A DNA stretch of 64,000 nt from Blastocladiella emersonii ATCC 22665 (GCA_025594325.1 JANHCV010000013.1:992001-1056000), one strand, 5' to 3'. Numbered from the stretch's first letter, positions 10,501 to 21,873 are shown. Translations and numbers: made by a program. Notes: generated by a model not told the origin, from the sequence alone.

Positions 10501-11525
10501 GTGGCTCTGGGGCTACAATGTGCCGTACGAGTACAGCTTAAGGGGGTCTGGCGTCATGTCTGACGTCAGCTCCGAAGCGAGGGTTGCGACGCGAGGGCTG
10601 ACGCCAGGTTCGGGCAGGGCGGACGTGTCGGTTGGAGGTCAGCCTCGGCCGGACCTGGCAGAATCGACACGTCAGAACTAATTCCGGTTCTGACATCGCG
10701 GTTTACGCCAGGTTTGACGCACGGGTCGGGTTCGGTTCGCGGCGCGCTCCGGGATAGTGCACGTGCCCCTTTGATTGCCATTACGATCGGTTTTGCTCAT
10801 GATACGCCGCCGCCACTCCTTGATGTGCGAGGACTGGTTTTCGAGCTTGGTCTTTCTGTCGCCGACGCGTGGCCACCCGTGTCGTGGTAGTCGAGCTTGA
10901 TCGGGTCGAGCGCGCGCGCTTGATGACGGCGCAGTGGCCGGCGCCTTTGACCCCCTTGAGCGACTTGACCTCGACCTTGGCGTCGGTGATGGCCGCGGCC
11001 GCCGGCCGTCCCCCTGAATTGAGCTTGGACTTCTGCGCCACCGACGGTATTCGCCCCGGTTGTGAGGGGCACGGGGTCAGCAAAGCGCAGCGAGGGAGGG
11101 GTTGTGCGCGAGCGACGGGTGACTTGTTCGCGCACTGCGGCGAGCTGAGGAGCTTGGACTTTTCATTCTCGGCGCTGTCGACCAGCACGTTGAGTTGGAG
11201 CGAGAGTTAAAAGCCCGGGTTGACGCTGTTAGTTGGAGCATAACACCCGTGTCATGGCACACCCGGTTTAATCCACTCTCACTCCACTTCAACTCTGTTC
11301 GACCTCTTGACGGCCGTCGTGGACATGTCCTTGGTGGCCGTAGCGACGTGGCAACTCAGTTTGGGTTCAGTCGGATCGCGCAGTGGTGGGTTGAATTGGG
11401 GCTCCAGGACAAGCAATTGATTTGACTGCGAGAGTGCACGCGTTTTTCATCAAAATTCAGCATCTCTAGCGAACCCCTAGTCCCCGTGCAATGCAAAGCA
11501 GCCGTTCAGCGGGCCGCGTCGCCTT
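10501..11525. other. No convincing gene
   Basis: ORFs on both strands between 10780 and 11210 overlap each other and show no domain. A minus-strand frame has a lysine-rich run (EVKSLKGVKG) that may be a decayed coding fragment. The rest shows nothing I can interpret. Confidence 0.3.
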
Positions 11526-11551
11526 GCGAGACAATGCGAGACATCACGTGA
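11525..11551 (+). promoter_or_regulatory. Bipartite upstream element
   Basis: TGCGAGACAA followed by GCGAGACATCACGTGA, 127 bp before the ATG at 11678. The same sequence type precedes the neighbouring paralogues (13102 and 13780). Confidence 0.5.
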
Positions 11552-11677
11552 AAGTGGCGTGTGTGGCGCAGTGGCTGCGCCGATCCTGCCAAAGCGCCAC
11601 ACGCACTTCGCCATTGTCGAGACTCCCTGCCCCACTCACCCATGCCCATGTAACGCTATACAACGGCCTGGCACATC

Positions 11678-12910
11678 ATGCAACGCCTGCCTACAGAGCT
11701 TATCGAGGACATCCTGATCCTCGTCCTGCGCGCCGACCCGCGCACCGTGGACCCGCAGCCGCTCGTCCGCGTCGCGCCCGGCCTTGCTCGCCTTCGCCGT
11801 ACCGTGTTCATGCACTCGAAGCATAAGCGCGTCTGGACGATCCTTGACCACTACGACGCGCGCGTGTGGGCCGAAATCATCCAGCTACGCCGCCGCCGTC
11901 CGCCCGTCGGCGACGACGAGGCCACATTCTACCTCGCCCTGTTGTGTGCCGCCGGCCGCGTCGATCTGCTGAACGAGTGGCGTGACGCGGGCCGCGTGTT
12001 CCCGACCTCGCCGTTGTACGTCGACCAGGCGACTGGCCACGGATCGGTCGATGTCTTGAAGTGGCTGGTCGAGAAGAGTCTCGCACATGAGTACACGGAG
12101 GCGGGGATCACGGACGCCGTGACTGCAGGTACCCGCAGCTCGCTGCGGTGGTGGAAGACGTCGGGCCTCGCGCCCAAGATCTCGCGGGACGCACTCCTTG
12201 CCGCGGTCCAGCGTGACTCGCCAAGCCCGCTCAACTGGATGTGCTCAGCCGTAAGCGGCGACGACGCGCGGTTCGGGTACGACTGGCGGTACGAGCTCGC
12301 GCCGGAGGCGTTTGCGTGCGGCAGCGCCAAGGTGCTCACCAAGTGCGCCAAGTGGATCCCGTGCACGGGCTACGCGGTCGAGGTGACTGACTGGACCGAG
12401 CGCGTGCGGTCCGCGGTGGAGCAAGAGCAGGTCGGGTTCCTTGACTGGATCTACCGCAACGTGGACGGCGCGCTGCTCGACGCCCACACCAAGCCCGCGG
12501 ACACGAGCGAGGAGTACGGCGTCAACGCGATCCAGAGCGCGGCGGACGACGGCGAGTACGGCTACGACTGGGACTTTGATGAGGCCGGCGCCGCGGACGC
12601 GTCGGCGTACGCGCGGTTCTGGCGGTTCATGGTCGGGTACGCGAGTAAGCTGAACCGCGTCGCGGTGCTCGACTGGTTCCTCGCGACGGTTCCGCGCGAC
12701 GAGTTCGCGTGCCCTCGCGGCTGGTCGATTGTGGATCGCGGCGACGACGAGGCGGCGGCGCTCGCGCGGCTCGAGTGGTGGGTCAAGTCGGGCGTGCAGC
12801 TCAAGCTCGGGCGGAATCACGCGCGGTGCGCAGGGGAGTTTGCGCGGAAGATTGGGTTTGAACGGATCGCGCAGTGGTGGGACGACTTCAACAAGCACCA
12901 GCTGCGGTAA
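11678..12910 (+). CDS. F-box-like / LEWW-repeat family protein, 410 aa
   Basis: Intact single-exon ORF starting MQRLPTELIEDILILVLRAD, which parallels MQRLSIELVERILVHVVQID of the gene at 461. Repeat units end in tryptophan pairs (LKWLVEKSLAHEY, LRWWKTSGL, LEWWVKSGV). Further conserved blocks include FLDWIYRNV, the tyrosine/aspartate-rich segment EYGVNAIQ, and CPRGWSIVDRGDDE near the C-terminus. Together with 461-1768 and 13915-15045 it forms a dispersed paralogue set. Predicted soluble; no signal peptide. A role as an adaptor binding other proteins through its repeats is inference only. Confidence 0.75.
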   Translation: MQRLPTELIEDILILVLRADPRTVDPQPLVRVAPGLARLRRTVFMHSKHKRVWTILDHYDARVWAEIIQLRRRRPPVGDDEATFYLALLCAAGRVDLLNEWRDAGRVFPTSPLYVDQATGHGSVDVLKWLVEKSLAHEYTEAGITDAVTAGTRSSLRWWKTSGLAPKISRDALLAAVQRDSPSPLNWMCSAVSGDDARFGYDWRYELAPEAFACGSAKVLTKCAKWIPCTGYAVEVTDWTERVRSAVEQEQVGFLDWIYRNVDGALLDAHTKPADTSEEYGVNAIQSAADDGEYGYDWDFDEAGAADASAYARFWRFMVGYASKLNRVAVLDWFLATVPRDEFACPRGWSIVDRGDDEAAALARLEWWVKSGVQLKLGRNHARCAGEFARKIGFERIAQWWDDFNKHQLR

Positions 12911-13101
12911 TGATGGCTCAACAACAATGTATATGCCTTGCGACTCTACGTTTCTCACGCCAGGGCTGATAAACCTCGTGAAGCGGCTGAGGGTGCCCAA
13001 ACAGCGATTTGCTCGCGTCCATTCTGCACGCCGCACAAACGACGCGTTTTCCGTGTCCCGGAGTGCGCCTGGTATATCCTTGTGCCATTGCGAGACACCC
13101 T

Positions 13102-13116
13102 GCGAGACATCACGCG
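13102..13116 (+). promoter_or_regulatory. Upstream element retained before a pseudogene
   Basis: GCGAGACATCACGCG lies about 100 bp before the residual start codon at 13219. It matches the element before 13915, so promoter and gene were duplicated together. Confidence 0.45.
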
Positions 13117-13218
13117 GACCACACGTGCGTGGCGGAACGGATCGGCGCAGCACGTTTCCGACTTTGTGCCACTCGTCGCGGTTGGCTCCCTCTCTTGCAC
13201 TCCCGACTCTCATCCCCA

Positions 13219-13685
13219 TGCAACGCACAATGCACGAACCTCACCGGCGCTGCAGTGCGGGAGCACTGAGGTGCTCGACGCGTACCAGAGCAAGCTTCCG
13301 TGGAAACGCGTTTTGGAGGTGACCGGGTGGGCGACGCACGTCCAGCGTGCGATTGAACTCGAGCAGCTTGGGTTCCTTGACTGGCTGTTCCACAAGCTTG
13401 GCAATTCAGAGCTTACGAGCGTGGTCGAGGCTGGATGCAGCGACTATGTCGACCTCGACTGCGACGTTGAAGAGGACGGCCAAGACGCGTCGTACTTCCG
13501 CGCGACGCGTTTCCTTGCCCGATCCGTTGGTACGCTGTGGAGCTTGGCGAAGACAAGGACGCAGTGCTAGCACGGCTCGAGTGGTGGAAGCGCTCGGGCG
13601 CCCGGCTCATGTTGGCCGCCGAGCAGGCCTACAGCGTGCAAGCACATGCGGTGGCTGTCAAGTTTCACGCGACCGCGCAACGGTG
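13219..13685 (+). pseudogene. Truncated copy of the neighbouring LEWW-repeat gene
   Basis: The start codon region survives. The sequence then jumps, with a frameshift, directly to CGSTEVLDAYQSKLPWKRVLE and WATHVQRAIELEQLGFLDWL. These match CGSTDTLDAFERKMPWKRVLE and the following part of the gene at 13915-15045. A second deletion removes the block between EDGQDA.Y and the CP.W segment. The tail (ARLEWWKRSG) is in another frame. This is a direct tandem duplicate that lost its N-terminal half and part of the C-terminus. Confidence 0.7.
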
Positions 13686-13779
13686 ACGCGAGTCGGGCTT
13701 TGGTGCTCATTTACATAAAATTGTTCCTTTTGCATATTGAGCTGCATGTCTCTCTCGTCGACCTCAGCGCGAAGTGACC

Positions 13780-13806
13780 GCGAGACACGATGTGGGACAT
13801 CACGCG
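13780..13806 (+). promoter_or_regulatory. Bipartite upstream element
   Basis: GCGAGACACG, then GGGACATCACGCG, 109 bp before the ATG at 13915. Confidence 0.5.
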
Positions 13807-13914
13807 CTGTGAACGTGAGTGGCGCCGCCGATCCGCTGGCGCAACGCGTTTCCTTTCTCGCGCCACACTTCGCTCGCTGCTGGCTCCCTCTCTTGCACCC
13901 TCCGACTATCAACC

Positions 13915-15045
13915 ATGCAACTCACAACTACTGAATCGCACCGACTGCAACGACTTCCGCTCGAGGTGATGGAAGACATTCTCGTGCGCGAGCTGATCCA
14001 ACGGCGCCAGGACGTGCCGCTCAATGACACCGTCCAGGTGAGCTTCTACCTTGGCACTTTGTGCGCGGCGGGCCGCACCGACCTGCTCGACGACTGGTGT
14101 ACGCGCACCGATTATTGGGACGACGAGTACGACGACACGATGCACTACTTCCCGCGGTCGCCGGTGTACATGGACGCGGCGTCGGCGCAGGGGCAGGTCG
14201 GCGTGCTGCAGTGGCTGCACGACAAGTACCTCCACGGCAGCTACACGGCCGTGGCGCTCGACCTCGCCATGAAGGCAGGCCACCGCCGGGTGCTCGACTG
14301 GTGGGAAACGGCGGAACTCGGGCTCGAGGTGTCGTACCGCCTGTTCGAGGAGGCGGTCGCCGAGGATAACGTGCTGCTGCTCAGCTGGTTCGCCCGGTGT
14401 GCGCTCCCGCACTGCAACTTTTTGAAGACTCAAATCAACGACGTCCACGAGCTTCCCCAGATGGCCGAGTACGCGGACGCGTGGCGGTGCGCGCTGACGC
14501 TCAAGGCGGTGGAGTGCGGGAGCACGGACACCCTCGACGCGTTTGAGCGCAAGATGCCGTGGAAACGCGTGTTGGAGGCGACCGGTTGGACGGCGCACGT
14601 GTGCCGCGCGATCGAAGGTGAGCAGATCAGCTTTCTCGATTGGCTGGTCCGCAAGCTGGGCGACACGGGGCTCACGAGCGCGGTCGAGGCGGGGTGCAGC
14701 TACGACCTCGATGCCGATTTCGAGGAAGAAGGCGGCCAAGACGCGCCGTACCTGTGGCGGCTCATGGTTGGCTACGCGAGCCAGAGCAACCGCGTGGCGG
14801 TGCTCGACTGGGCCCGCCTGGTCCTCCCGCGCGACGACAAGTTCCCCTGCCCGGCCAACTGGCACGTCGTGCAGCAGGGCGACGAAGAGCACGAGGCGAT
14901 GGCGCGGCTCGAGTGGTGGTGGAAGCATTCGGGAGTCCCGCTCACGCTGACCCCCGAGCAAGCCCGCACCGCGCGAGTGTGGGCCGAGGAGGCCGGGTTC
15001 CGACGGGTCGCGCAGTGGTGGCGCGAGTTGGGGTTTGAAGGCTGA
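13915..15045 (+). CDS. LEWW-repeat family protein, 376 aa
   Basis: Start placed at 13915, where MQLTTTESHRLQRLPLEVME begins; an upstream in-frame ATG at 13819 lies in the promoter region that is conserved with the neighbouring copies. The protein has an F-box-like start (RLPLEVMEDILVREL), then ankyrin-like repeats (LQWLHDKYLHGSY, LDWWETAEL, LDWLVRKLG) and the shared C-terminal block (CPANWHVV, ARLEWWWKHSGV, and a final RVAQWWRELGFEG). It is shorter than the 410- and 435-residue relatives because the segment after the F-box is reduced. It is the apparent parent of the truncated copy at 13219-13685. Confidence 0.7.
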   Translation: MQLTTTESHRLQRLPLEVMEDILVRELIQRRQDVPLNDTVQVSFYLGTLCAAGRTDLLDDWCTRTDYWDDEYDDTMHYFPRSPVYMDAASAQGQVGVLQWLHDKYLHGSYTAVALDLAMKAGHRRVLDWWETAELGLEVSYRLFEEAVAEDNVLLLSWFARCALPHCNFLKTQINDVHELPQMAEYADAWRCALTLKAVECGSTDTLDAFERKMPWKRVLEATGWTAHVCRAIEGEQISFLDWLVRKLGDTGLTSAVEAGCSYDLDADFEEEGGQDAPYLWRLMVGYASQSNRVAVLDWARLVLPRDDKFPCPANWHVVQQGDEEHEAMARLEWWWKHSGVPLTLTPEQARTARVWAEEAGFRRVAQWWRELGFEG

Positions 15046-15332
15046 GACAAGTTTTGTATACACGTTGCTGGTTTTGCGTCCCCGAGCCCGTCCCAAAGCA
15101 GCGAGGGAGGCGAAACGCGCGCCGAGCGACGCGTCGGCTTCCGCCCCGTGGCGCACGTGCGGTTTCAGCCTGGGCTGGCCGACCGGCGAGCGCCTCAGCC
15201 GCGGCCGAGACGAGGCCGAGACCGAGTGGAACCAGCGACCCCCCTCACGCCCATGTATCATCACCCCGCGCAGGCGACCGGCCGCCACACTTGACGCACT
15301 ACCCTCTCCGTGTCTACCGCTGCTGCTGCGTC

Positions 15333-17534
15333 ATGGCCGCGCCGCCGCCGCCGCCTCCGCTCCCGGGTCTCGCGCCGCCCCCGCCGCCTCCGCCACCACC
15401 ACCGCAAGCGTCTTCGACCCCGCCGCCGACGCACGCCGCATGCATCACCCGCGCAACCGCGACACTGGACGCGATCCGGGCCGAGTGGACCCTCGCCGCC
15501 GCCGACCTGCAGAACGCCGGCACCTCCGCGCCGCTGGTGCACCTGATCCTGGCCTCGCCGCGCGCTCTCCCGCCGCTCGTGCACTCGCGGTGGGTCAACC
15601 AGCCGCTGCACGGCACGCGCGTGTGCCCCGTGCACGTCGCCGCGCTGGCCGCGTCGTGGGCGTGGTTCGCGTGGCTGGTCGCGCCGCTCGATACAGCGCG
15701 GCCGTCGCGGGGGTGGGTCAGCCCGGAAGAGGGGCAGTGGGTGAAGTGTGCTGCGACGGACGTGTGCCCCGTCATCGTCGAGCTCGACCTGCGCACCGCG
15801 AATCGGTGGACGCTCATGCACTACGTCGTGGGTGCGGACGCGGGAGAGTACCGGAGGTTTCGCGCGGAGCTTGAGGCGGGTCGGGTCGCCAAGGGTACGT
15901 TTTTCACGTTGCACGGTCGAAACGGGCGAATCTGACTCGTACCCGTTGTAGACTTCCGCTACACGTCGCGCTTCACCCAACGGCTCCTTCTCTCCCTCCC
16001 CGAACCCTCGCTCCTCGCGCTCCTCGTCTCGGTCGACGCCGAACTGCGGTGGTCGCCGCTGCACCTCGCCGCGGCGCTCGACGTGCACGCGACCGTGACG
16101 CAGCTGTGCCGCGCCGTGCGCCACCACCGCCTCGCCGCGCGCGTGTTCCCGCTCCGCGACATCCACGGCCGCACCGCCCTGCACTACGCGCAGTCGCCCT
16201 ACGTCCTGACCGACCTGCTTGACGGGTTGGGGGATACCGACCCTCTGCCCGTCGACAAATTCGGCCTCCTGCCCTGGGCGTACGCCGCCGCCGCGCCCGC
16301 ACGGTCGGCGCTCCCGCTCGTCCACGCGTGGATCGAGACCGGGCGCATGTTTGGCGCGGATGCCGCTGCGAACCGCGCGAGCCGCGACTTTTTCACCGCG
16401 ACCGTCACCAAACGGTTCGCGGACGGCGAGGCCGAGGTCGCGTTCGCACTGTCGGCGGCGATGGCGCATTGTGTGCTCTCCACGTCGCTCCCGCCGCCGC
16501 AGCCACGGCTCGGCCCGCCGCCCGCGCAGCCGCCAGTGGGGGCGGTGCAGCTCGACTCGCCCGCGCCAAGTAGCAGCAGCTCGGCCGACGAGCCCGACAA
16601 CGCGGCGGCGGCGGCCGCGGATCCGCCGGCCGGCACGATCTGGGCGTCGCTGTACGACATTGTCGGCGCCGCGCGCAAGAAGGCGCTCGTTGCCGCGGCG
16701 GCGGCCGGGACGGCAAGGCCAAGCGCTCCCGCAGTCGCCCGGCCCGCTCCCGCCGCCGCGCAACCCGCAGCTGCGCCGCCACCGTCGCGGACCACGCCGG
16801 CGCCCTCGGCTGCCGCGATCGCCGCGGCCGCGGCTGCGAGCCGACCCGCCCCGTCGTCGTCGTCCGCACCGCCACCGCGTCCCGCCGCGCCCGCGCCCGC
16901 GCCCGCACCCGCGCTCATCGCGCCGGCGGTACCCGACCACGACGACCGCGACCACGATGTGGCGGGCATCGACCACGGCCTCGACCTCGCGTCCGAGACG
17001 GGCTCCATGCACTCGGGCCTCACCGACGCGCGGCCCGCGACCCCCGCCCCCACCGTCGACCACGAGTGGTGCGCGGTCCCCGTCCCCCTCACCACCTGCC
17101 CGTTCCCCGGCTGCCCCACCCCAACGACGCCGCTCCCGCCGGCGCAATTCCTCGACCACTTCAAGTCGCACCTGTACCGCCCCTCGCGGCACAAGTCGGG
17201 CCGCAAACCCTGCACGTTCCCCGGGTGCACCTTCTCGCACCACCTGCACAGCGGCGCCATGTCGCACTTTGTCAGCAAGCACTGCCCGCCGCTCTTCACG
17301 TGCCGGTTCTGCGCCGAGTTCGCGTCGTACGCCGCCGGGCATGTCGCGGTCCATGCGAAAGCCGCGCACGCGGACGAGTGGGCGCGCGTCGCGCCGCCAA
17401 GTGAGCCCGAGTCGCCGCGGATGCAGCGGGACGCGAGCGAGGCGTCCTCGCCGCCGCCGCTCGAGTCCCCGCGCGCGCCACGCCGGTCGCGCAGCGCGGC
17501 CGAGTCCGCGATCGCCGCGTCCGCCTCCACCCAC

Positions 17535-17565
<31 letters not shown>

Positions 17566-18911
17566 ATCCCGCGCCCACGTCCGGCTGCTACGCCCCGGGC
17601 CTCGTGCAATGCACGCTCCCCGCGTGCCCGTCGCTCCTCCCCGCGCGCGACGCCGAGGCGCACTTCCGCGCGCACGCCCAGCAAGCGCACGCGGCGCGCG
17701 GCGCGGCTTTCGAGCGGCAGTGCGTGTTCCCCGGCTGCTCGTACGTCGCGCGCGCGGAAAAGGGGTACGTCGGGAACGTCATGACCCATATGGTCAAGGC
17801 CCACGCGCCGCTGTTCCTCAAGTGCCCGCTGTGCAACCACCGCGAGTGCGCCGTCGACCGGCTCACGGGGCACGCGCGCCGCGCGCATGGGGTTAGCCGG
17901 GACGAGTTCAAGATCAGGTTTCGCGAGGCGGGTGCCGGCGGTGGGTCGGAGAGGCGGCGGGGTCGCAAGCGGAAGCGGGAGGAGGTGCGGGCCGAGTCGG
18001 AGGAGTCCGAATCCGAGGAGGAGCGCGACGATGACGCGAGCGAGTCCGAGCTCGACCACGACGACGACGACGACGACGACGATCTCGTGCACCCGCCCCC
18101 GCCACCCCCGCCCGCGCCCTTCACCTCAACCACCGCCGCCGCCGCCGCAGCCCTCGGTCCGCCGCTCTCGCCGGACCCCGCCTGCCTCGCCCCGCCGTCG
18201 CACCCGCTCGCGCCACTCGCCCTCCGCGCGGACCTGTCCACGCTCCTCCCCGCGCGGTACGCGACGCCCGCGCAGGTCCACGCGTACACGCGCGCGTACG
18301 CCGCGGCGGTCGCCGCGGGCCCCGCGCGCCATGACCACGACTGGATCGCCGAGCCCGCGCGCGCGCAGGGGCACGCGGTCGACGTGTATATCACGGATAC
18401 CGGCGAGCTGGTGCTCGGGCGCGCGGTCGACCGGGTATGGCGGTTTGGCGGTGCAGCAACGGCGGAAACGCAGGTCGTCTACCCGCTCATCCCGTGCGCG
18501 AGCGTCAACGCGGCGGTGCGCCGGCACGTCGAGGTCGCGCGGTACCAGCACCCGACGCGCGTCCCCGCTGTCGGCAAGCCTGGCGAGCACGCCGTGGGTC
18601 CTGCGGGCCGCGTGTACGAGCCCGTCGACCCGTCGCCCGCGGCGCTGGACAACGGCGGCAGCGGCGGCGAGGCGTACCTGTACTTTGCGGTGCGCGCCGC
18701 GGCGCCCGTCCGCGTCCCGCTCCGCCGCCTTGTGCGCGCGTACGCGGATGGAGGGCCCGAGGTCGTGGATGCGCCGCCGATCGTCGCGGTGCCGCTGGAG
18801 GGGGAGGAGGATGGGTGCGTGTTGTGGACCGCGTTCAAGCACCGCGAGCTCGTCGAGTACCTCCACGGGCTCGGGTTTCGGAATCGCGCGGTGCCGGCGG
18901 TGGTGGATTGA
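15333..18911 (+). CDS. Ankyrin plus C2H2 zinc-finger protein, 2 exons, 1173 aa
   Basis: Exons 15333-15894 and 15952-18911 are separated by a 57-nt intron (GTACGT...CTGAC...GTAG); phase and reading agree across it. The chosen ATG opens a polyproline N-terminus. Ankyrin-like units follow (WSPLHLAAALD; DIHGRTALHYAQ). After alanine/proline-rich linkers come two groups of three C2H2 fingers. Each group contains CxFPGC-type fingers with HFKSH, HFVSKH or HMVKAH ends, and a CRFC/CPLC finger. Then come a basic RRGRKRKREE stretch (possible nuclear signal) and acidic runs. The C-terminal globular region has no name I can give. Probably nuclear; DNA binding is inferred. Huge antisense and +1-frame ORFs here are GC-rich shadows. 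Confidence 0.7.
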
Positions 18912-18963
18912 GGAAGAGGTGTTATTTATCAATGGACAGCTTGGTGTGTGTGATGTTGTGGAT

Positions 18964-19809
18964 CTACTCGGACTTGGGCTTCGTTGGGCCCTCGGCCGTC
19001 GTCGACGGCGCGGACGGCGTCTTCATGGTCGCGAAGGCCAGGCGCTCCATGTACCGGCCGCAGATCATGATGCTAAGCCGAGAGCGGGTGAGGGGCGGTG
19101 AGCGCAGTGAGCGGCGACCGCGGCGTACCTGTTGACGGCGAGCCAGCCGGCGGGGAAAAACGTGCGCGTCTGCATGAAGCGGCGGGTCATGACGGCGAGG
19201 AGGACCATGGCGACGGCTTCGGCGGGGTTCGGGGTCAGTTGGGCGCAAGCGGGAGGAGAGGGAGGGCGTACCGATCAGCGGCACCATGCCGACCAGGCTG
19301 CGCGGGCGCTTGGACAGGACGTAGGTCGCAAAGAAGATGACGAGGCCGCACGCCGAGCCCATGTACAGGGACGTGAGGGACTCTACACATCCTGCAATCG
19401 TCAGTCGTGCGCGCGTGCAAGAGAGAAGTAACGATGGTACGCACGCGCCTGCGAGTACCCGACGAACCCGCCGCCCATGACCATGAGCCCGTACGCGAAC
19501 GCGACCGTGTCGAAGGTCGGCACAAACGACTCGGAGAACATCATGGGCGGGTGGTCCGGGTCGTCCAGGTTGCGCACCGCGCGCTGCGCGCTCGCGCGGA
19601 GCTCCTCGAGGCCGTCAGCGTCCTTCTCGGGCTTCTTGTCTTCGACAGCAGCGGGCACGGGCTTGGGCTCGGCGAGCGACTTGCCCTCGCTCTGCGCCTC
19701 GGCGATCCGCTCGCTGAGAAGGCGGCGACGGGGTGAGTTGGTGCGGCGACGCTGGCAGGGGCGGCGCTTACACGTTCGGCATAATGTGCTGGGCGAGAAT
19801 GCGATCCAT
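18964..19809 (-). CDS. TMEM14-family small membrane protein, 5 exons, 207 aa
   Basis: Exons (minus strand) 19809-19772, 19713-19445, 19391-19272, 19216-19129 and 19072-18964; the four introns are 53-58 nt, all GT...AG, and all phases agree. The C-terminal half reads YGLMVMGGGFVGYSQAR, ESLTSLYMGSACGLVIF, then a helix with MVLLAVMTRRFM and FFPAGWLAVNSISIM-like residues. This is the GG.vGY...S..SL...RF..t...PAG signature of TMEM14 (UPF0136) proteins, small multi-helix organelle membrane proteins linked in animals to porphyrin or lipid transport. An acidic, lysine-rich extension of about 100 residues precedes the domain, which is unusual for the family. Start fixed by the only ATG before exon 1's donor. 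Confidence 0.8.
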
Positions 19810-20009
19810 GGTGTGTGTGCGTGGGTGTGGTGATCCGTGGTTGATACGTTTCCGGGGGGAGGAGAGGGGACGGGCGTCGGGCGGCGACTTGGGGCGAACC
19901 GAGTGGCGGCGAAGGCGAAAGGCGCGACGCGAACACGTTTCGCTCGCCGCTTCGCCACACTTCCGTCCTCCCTCCCCCATGCTCGCGTCGCTCGGCTCGC
20001 TGGATGGTT

Positions 20010-21053
20010 AGCTCATGGAGTAACTCGTTGCAACGTTCTCGGCGCCAGATTTTGAGGCGACGGAGGCGAGCGCGAAGGTTGACCGTGCGCGGACCTGGCT
20101 GGGCGGGCAACGCGCTCCGCGACGCACACGCCGCCGGGTTCTTCCTTTCTCGCGATGCCAACAGCGCTGACACACAGCTGTGCGCGTTGCTATGCGGCTT
20201 CCGCGATTCCTCTCGGTCGCGCTCATGGTCAGCGAGGCCGCGCACAATCGGCGCCTCACCGCCGCGTCCTTCGCGCCCGACAAGCTACGTCCCGAGCCGG
20301 TCGCGCGTTCGCTCTTGATTCTCCACGCTCTCATGCCTCCGACGCTCAATCGATTGACTTGCCCTCGACGGTGTCGCGCGTGTGTGTCATGAACGACGCG
20401 ACGCTCCAGACCGCTCGGGCGTGTTGGCGCACTTGGCTTGAGCGGCGCGAAGTGCTTCCTTCGCTGATCGAGCTCGCAACGGCCCGGAAGCCCGCGCTTG
20501 ATACGCCGGCCAAATTTGAGTCCTACACTGCTGACACCTAACCGCTGAGACTTACGGGCCCGTTTGCACCCTTACTCGAGTGCTCGAAAATCGCACCACG
20601 ACTGCCGTTCCCCTTCGCCGCACCGACCTGTTGAGGCCGTTGCGCGACGCCCGCATGCGTTGCAAGGTCGAGCATCTCGTCTAGTGCAATGGCTGATTTT
20701 TGCTCGGGCAAGCGCTTCTCGGGTAGATCTTCCGATCCCTAACCCGATTGCTCCTGGCGGCACACGCTCAGGTCGCTCAGTTCCGCTGACTGGCGACTGC
20801 GTCTCCGTGAGCTACAATCGATCGGGTTCAAGACACGTTCGTTGCTCGAGCGAATCGACGCTTGGACTTGTGCTCTTTCAATAGCCTTCAAACGCACAGC
20901 TATCAGCGCCGACAAGCTTTGGAAACATTCGCTCCGGCCCACCGCGTTTCTTTCATCCTCTGTGCTTCAACCCTGATCACACATGAACTCCTTGCCGACC
21001 CAAAGACGCGATCCGATGTTGCTGACCGAAACGTTGACGCTTTGGATTGGTGC
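20010..21053 (+). pseudogene. Degenerate tandem copy of the gene at 21874
   Basis: Pieces in different frames match the downstream gene in order: FRDAHAAGFFLSRDANS, LRPEPVARSLLILHAL, VMNDATLQTARACWRTWLE, PVEAVARRPHALQGRA and ELLADPKTRSDVAD. The start region (GGTTAGCTCATGGAGTAACT) resembles the region before 21874 but the ATG is lost. Many indels and stops. A decayed duplicate. Confidence 0.65.
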
Positions 21054-21330
21054 GACTCGTGTGGGGTATGAAGCGGGACTATCGCCGCCGCGGCACTCGC
21101 GCAGCGGCGAGGTTCAACGCGCAACCGCGGGCGCCGCTGCGATAGCACGCGTCATCAGGGTGAGGAAGTGGCGCAAGACATCACGGCGTGGAACGCGATG
21201 CCGATGCTGCGCAGTGCGCGCGCGTACAGGCGAGGGTCATGCGGCTGCTTTTTCGCGCCGAGCGGCGGTGTGGCGACTGGCACCTTGAAGCACAGACGTA
21301 GCTTTAGCGACTGCGCCGCAGCGGAAGCGC

Positions 21331-21600
21331 CTATCTCTGGACGGCGGTCGAGGCGATGGCCGTCGCATCGGAGAGCGTGAGGCGCGGATCGATGAGCTTG
21401 CGCAGGTGGCCGCACATCTGCTTAAACCACGCGACGAGCGGCGCGTCAACGATGGCGGCCGCGGTGGTGCGTTCGATGCGGTTTGAGCTGAGGCGCTGTT
21501 CAGCAAGAGAATCGACAACTCTGGCGCGAAGGCCGCTGGCAATCCTGCTGGCAATCCCGCCCTCCCCCACCGACGCGAGAACTTTTCTGATGCGCGCCAT
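21331..21600 (-). CDS. Small ORF of unknown function, 89 aa
   Basis: Minus-strand ORF starting MARIRKVLASVGEGGIASRI and ending near a GTAGCTTTAGCG sequence that also occurs in the transposon at 4455-7874. It is helical and alanine-rich with no recognised domain. It may be the N-terminal stub of a larger gene cut by transposon sequence, or not a gene. Confidence 0.25.
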   Translation of the reverse strand: MARIRKVLASVGEGGIASRIASGLRARVVDSLAEQRLSSNRIERTTAAAIVDAPLVAWFKQMCGHLRKLIDPRLTLSDATAIASTAVQR

Positions 21601-21698
21601 TGACCGCCGGGGGCACGAACATAAGCGAGACAGGACGCGTGAAACCGTGCACCTGCATGTCAGCGATCTCGATGCGGTCCAGATGAGGCCGACGAAAC

Positions 21699-21731
21699 GC
21701 GAGACAGGAGACGCGCCGCAAAATCATGTGA
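21699..21731 (+). promoter_or_regulatory. Bipartite upstream element
   Basis: GCGAGACAGGAGACGCG, spacer, AATCATGTGA, 143 bp before the ATG at 21874. Confidence 0.45.
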
Positions 21732-21873
21732 GTGCTCACGAGATCAGTTCCCACCCCTCTTCGCCACCCCCGTTCGTCGCCTGTTCGTCGCCTGGATGCC
21801 TTCGCCTCACTCTCAGCAACGTCTCCCCTCCCTCAAGACGATAAATGCTAACCTCATGAAGTAACTTGTTGCA

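Noticed and set aside
10781-11210. Overlapping 112-135-codon ORFs on both strands
   Set aside because: No paralogue, domain or start context on either strand.
15261-18092. 943-codon minus-strand ORF and 521-codon plus-strand alternative-frame ORF over the zinc-finger gene
   Set aside because: Arg/Gly/Ala-rich antisense or shifted reading of a GC-rich gene; no domain, while the main frame has ankyrin and C2H2 motifs.
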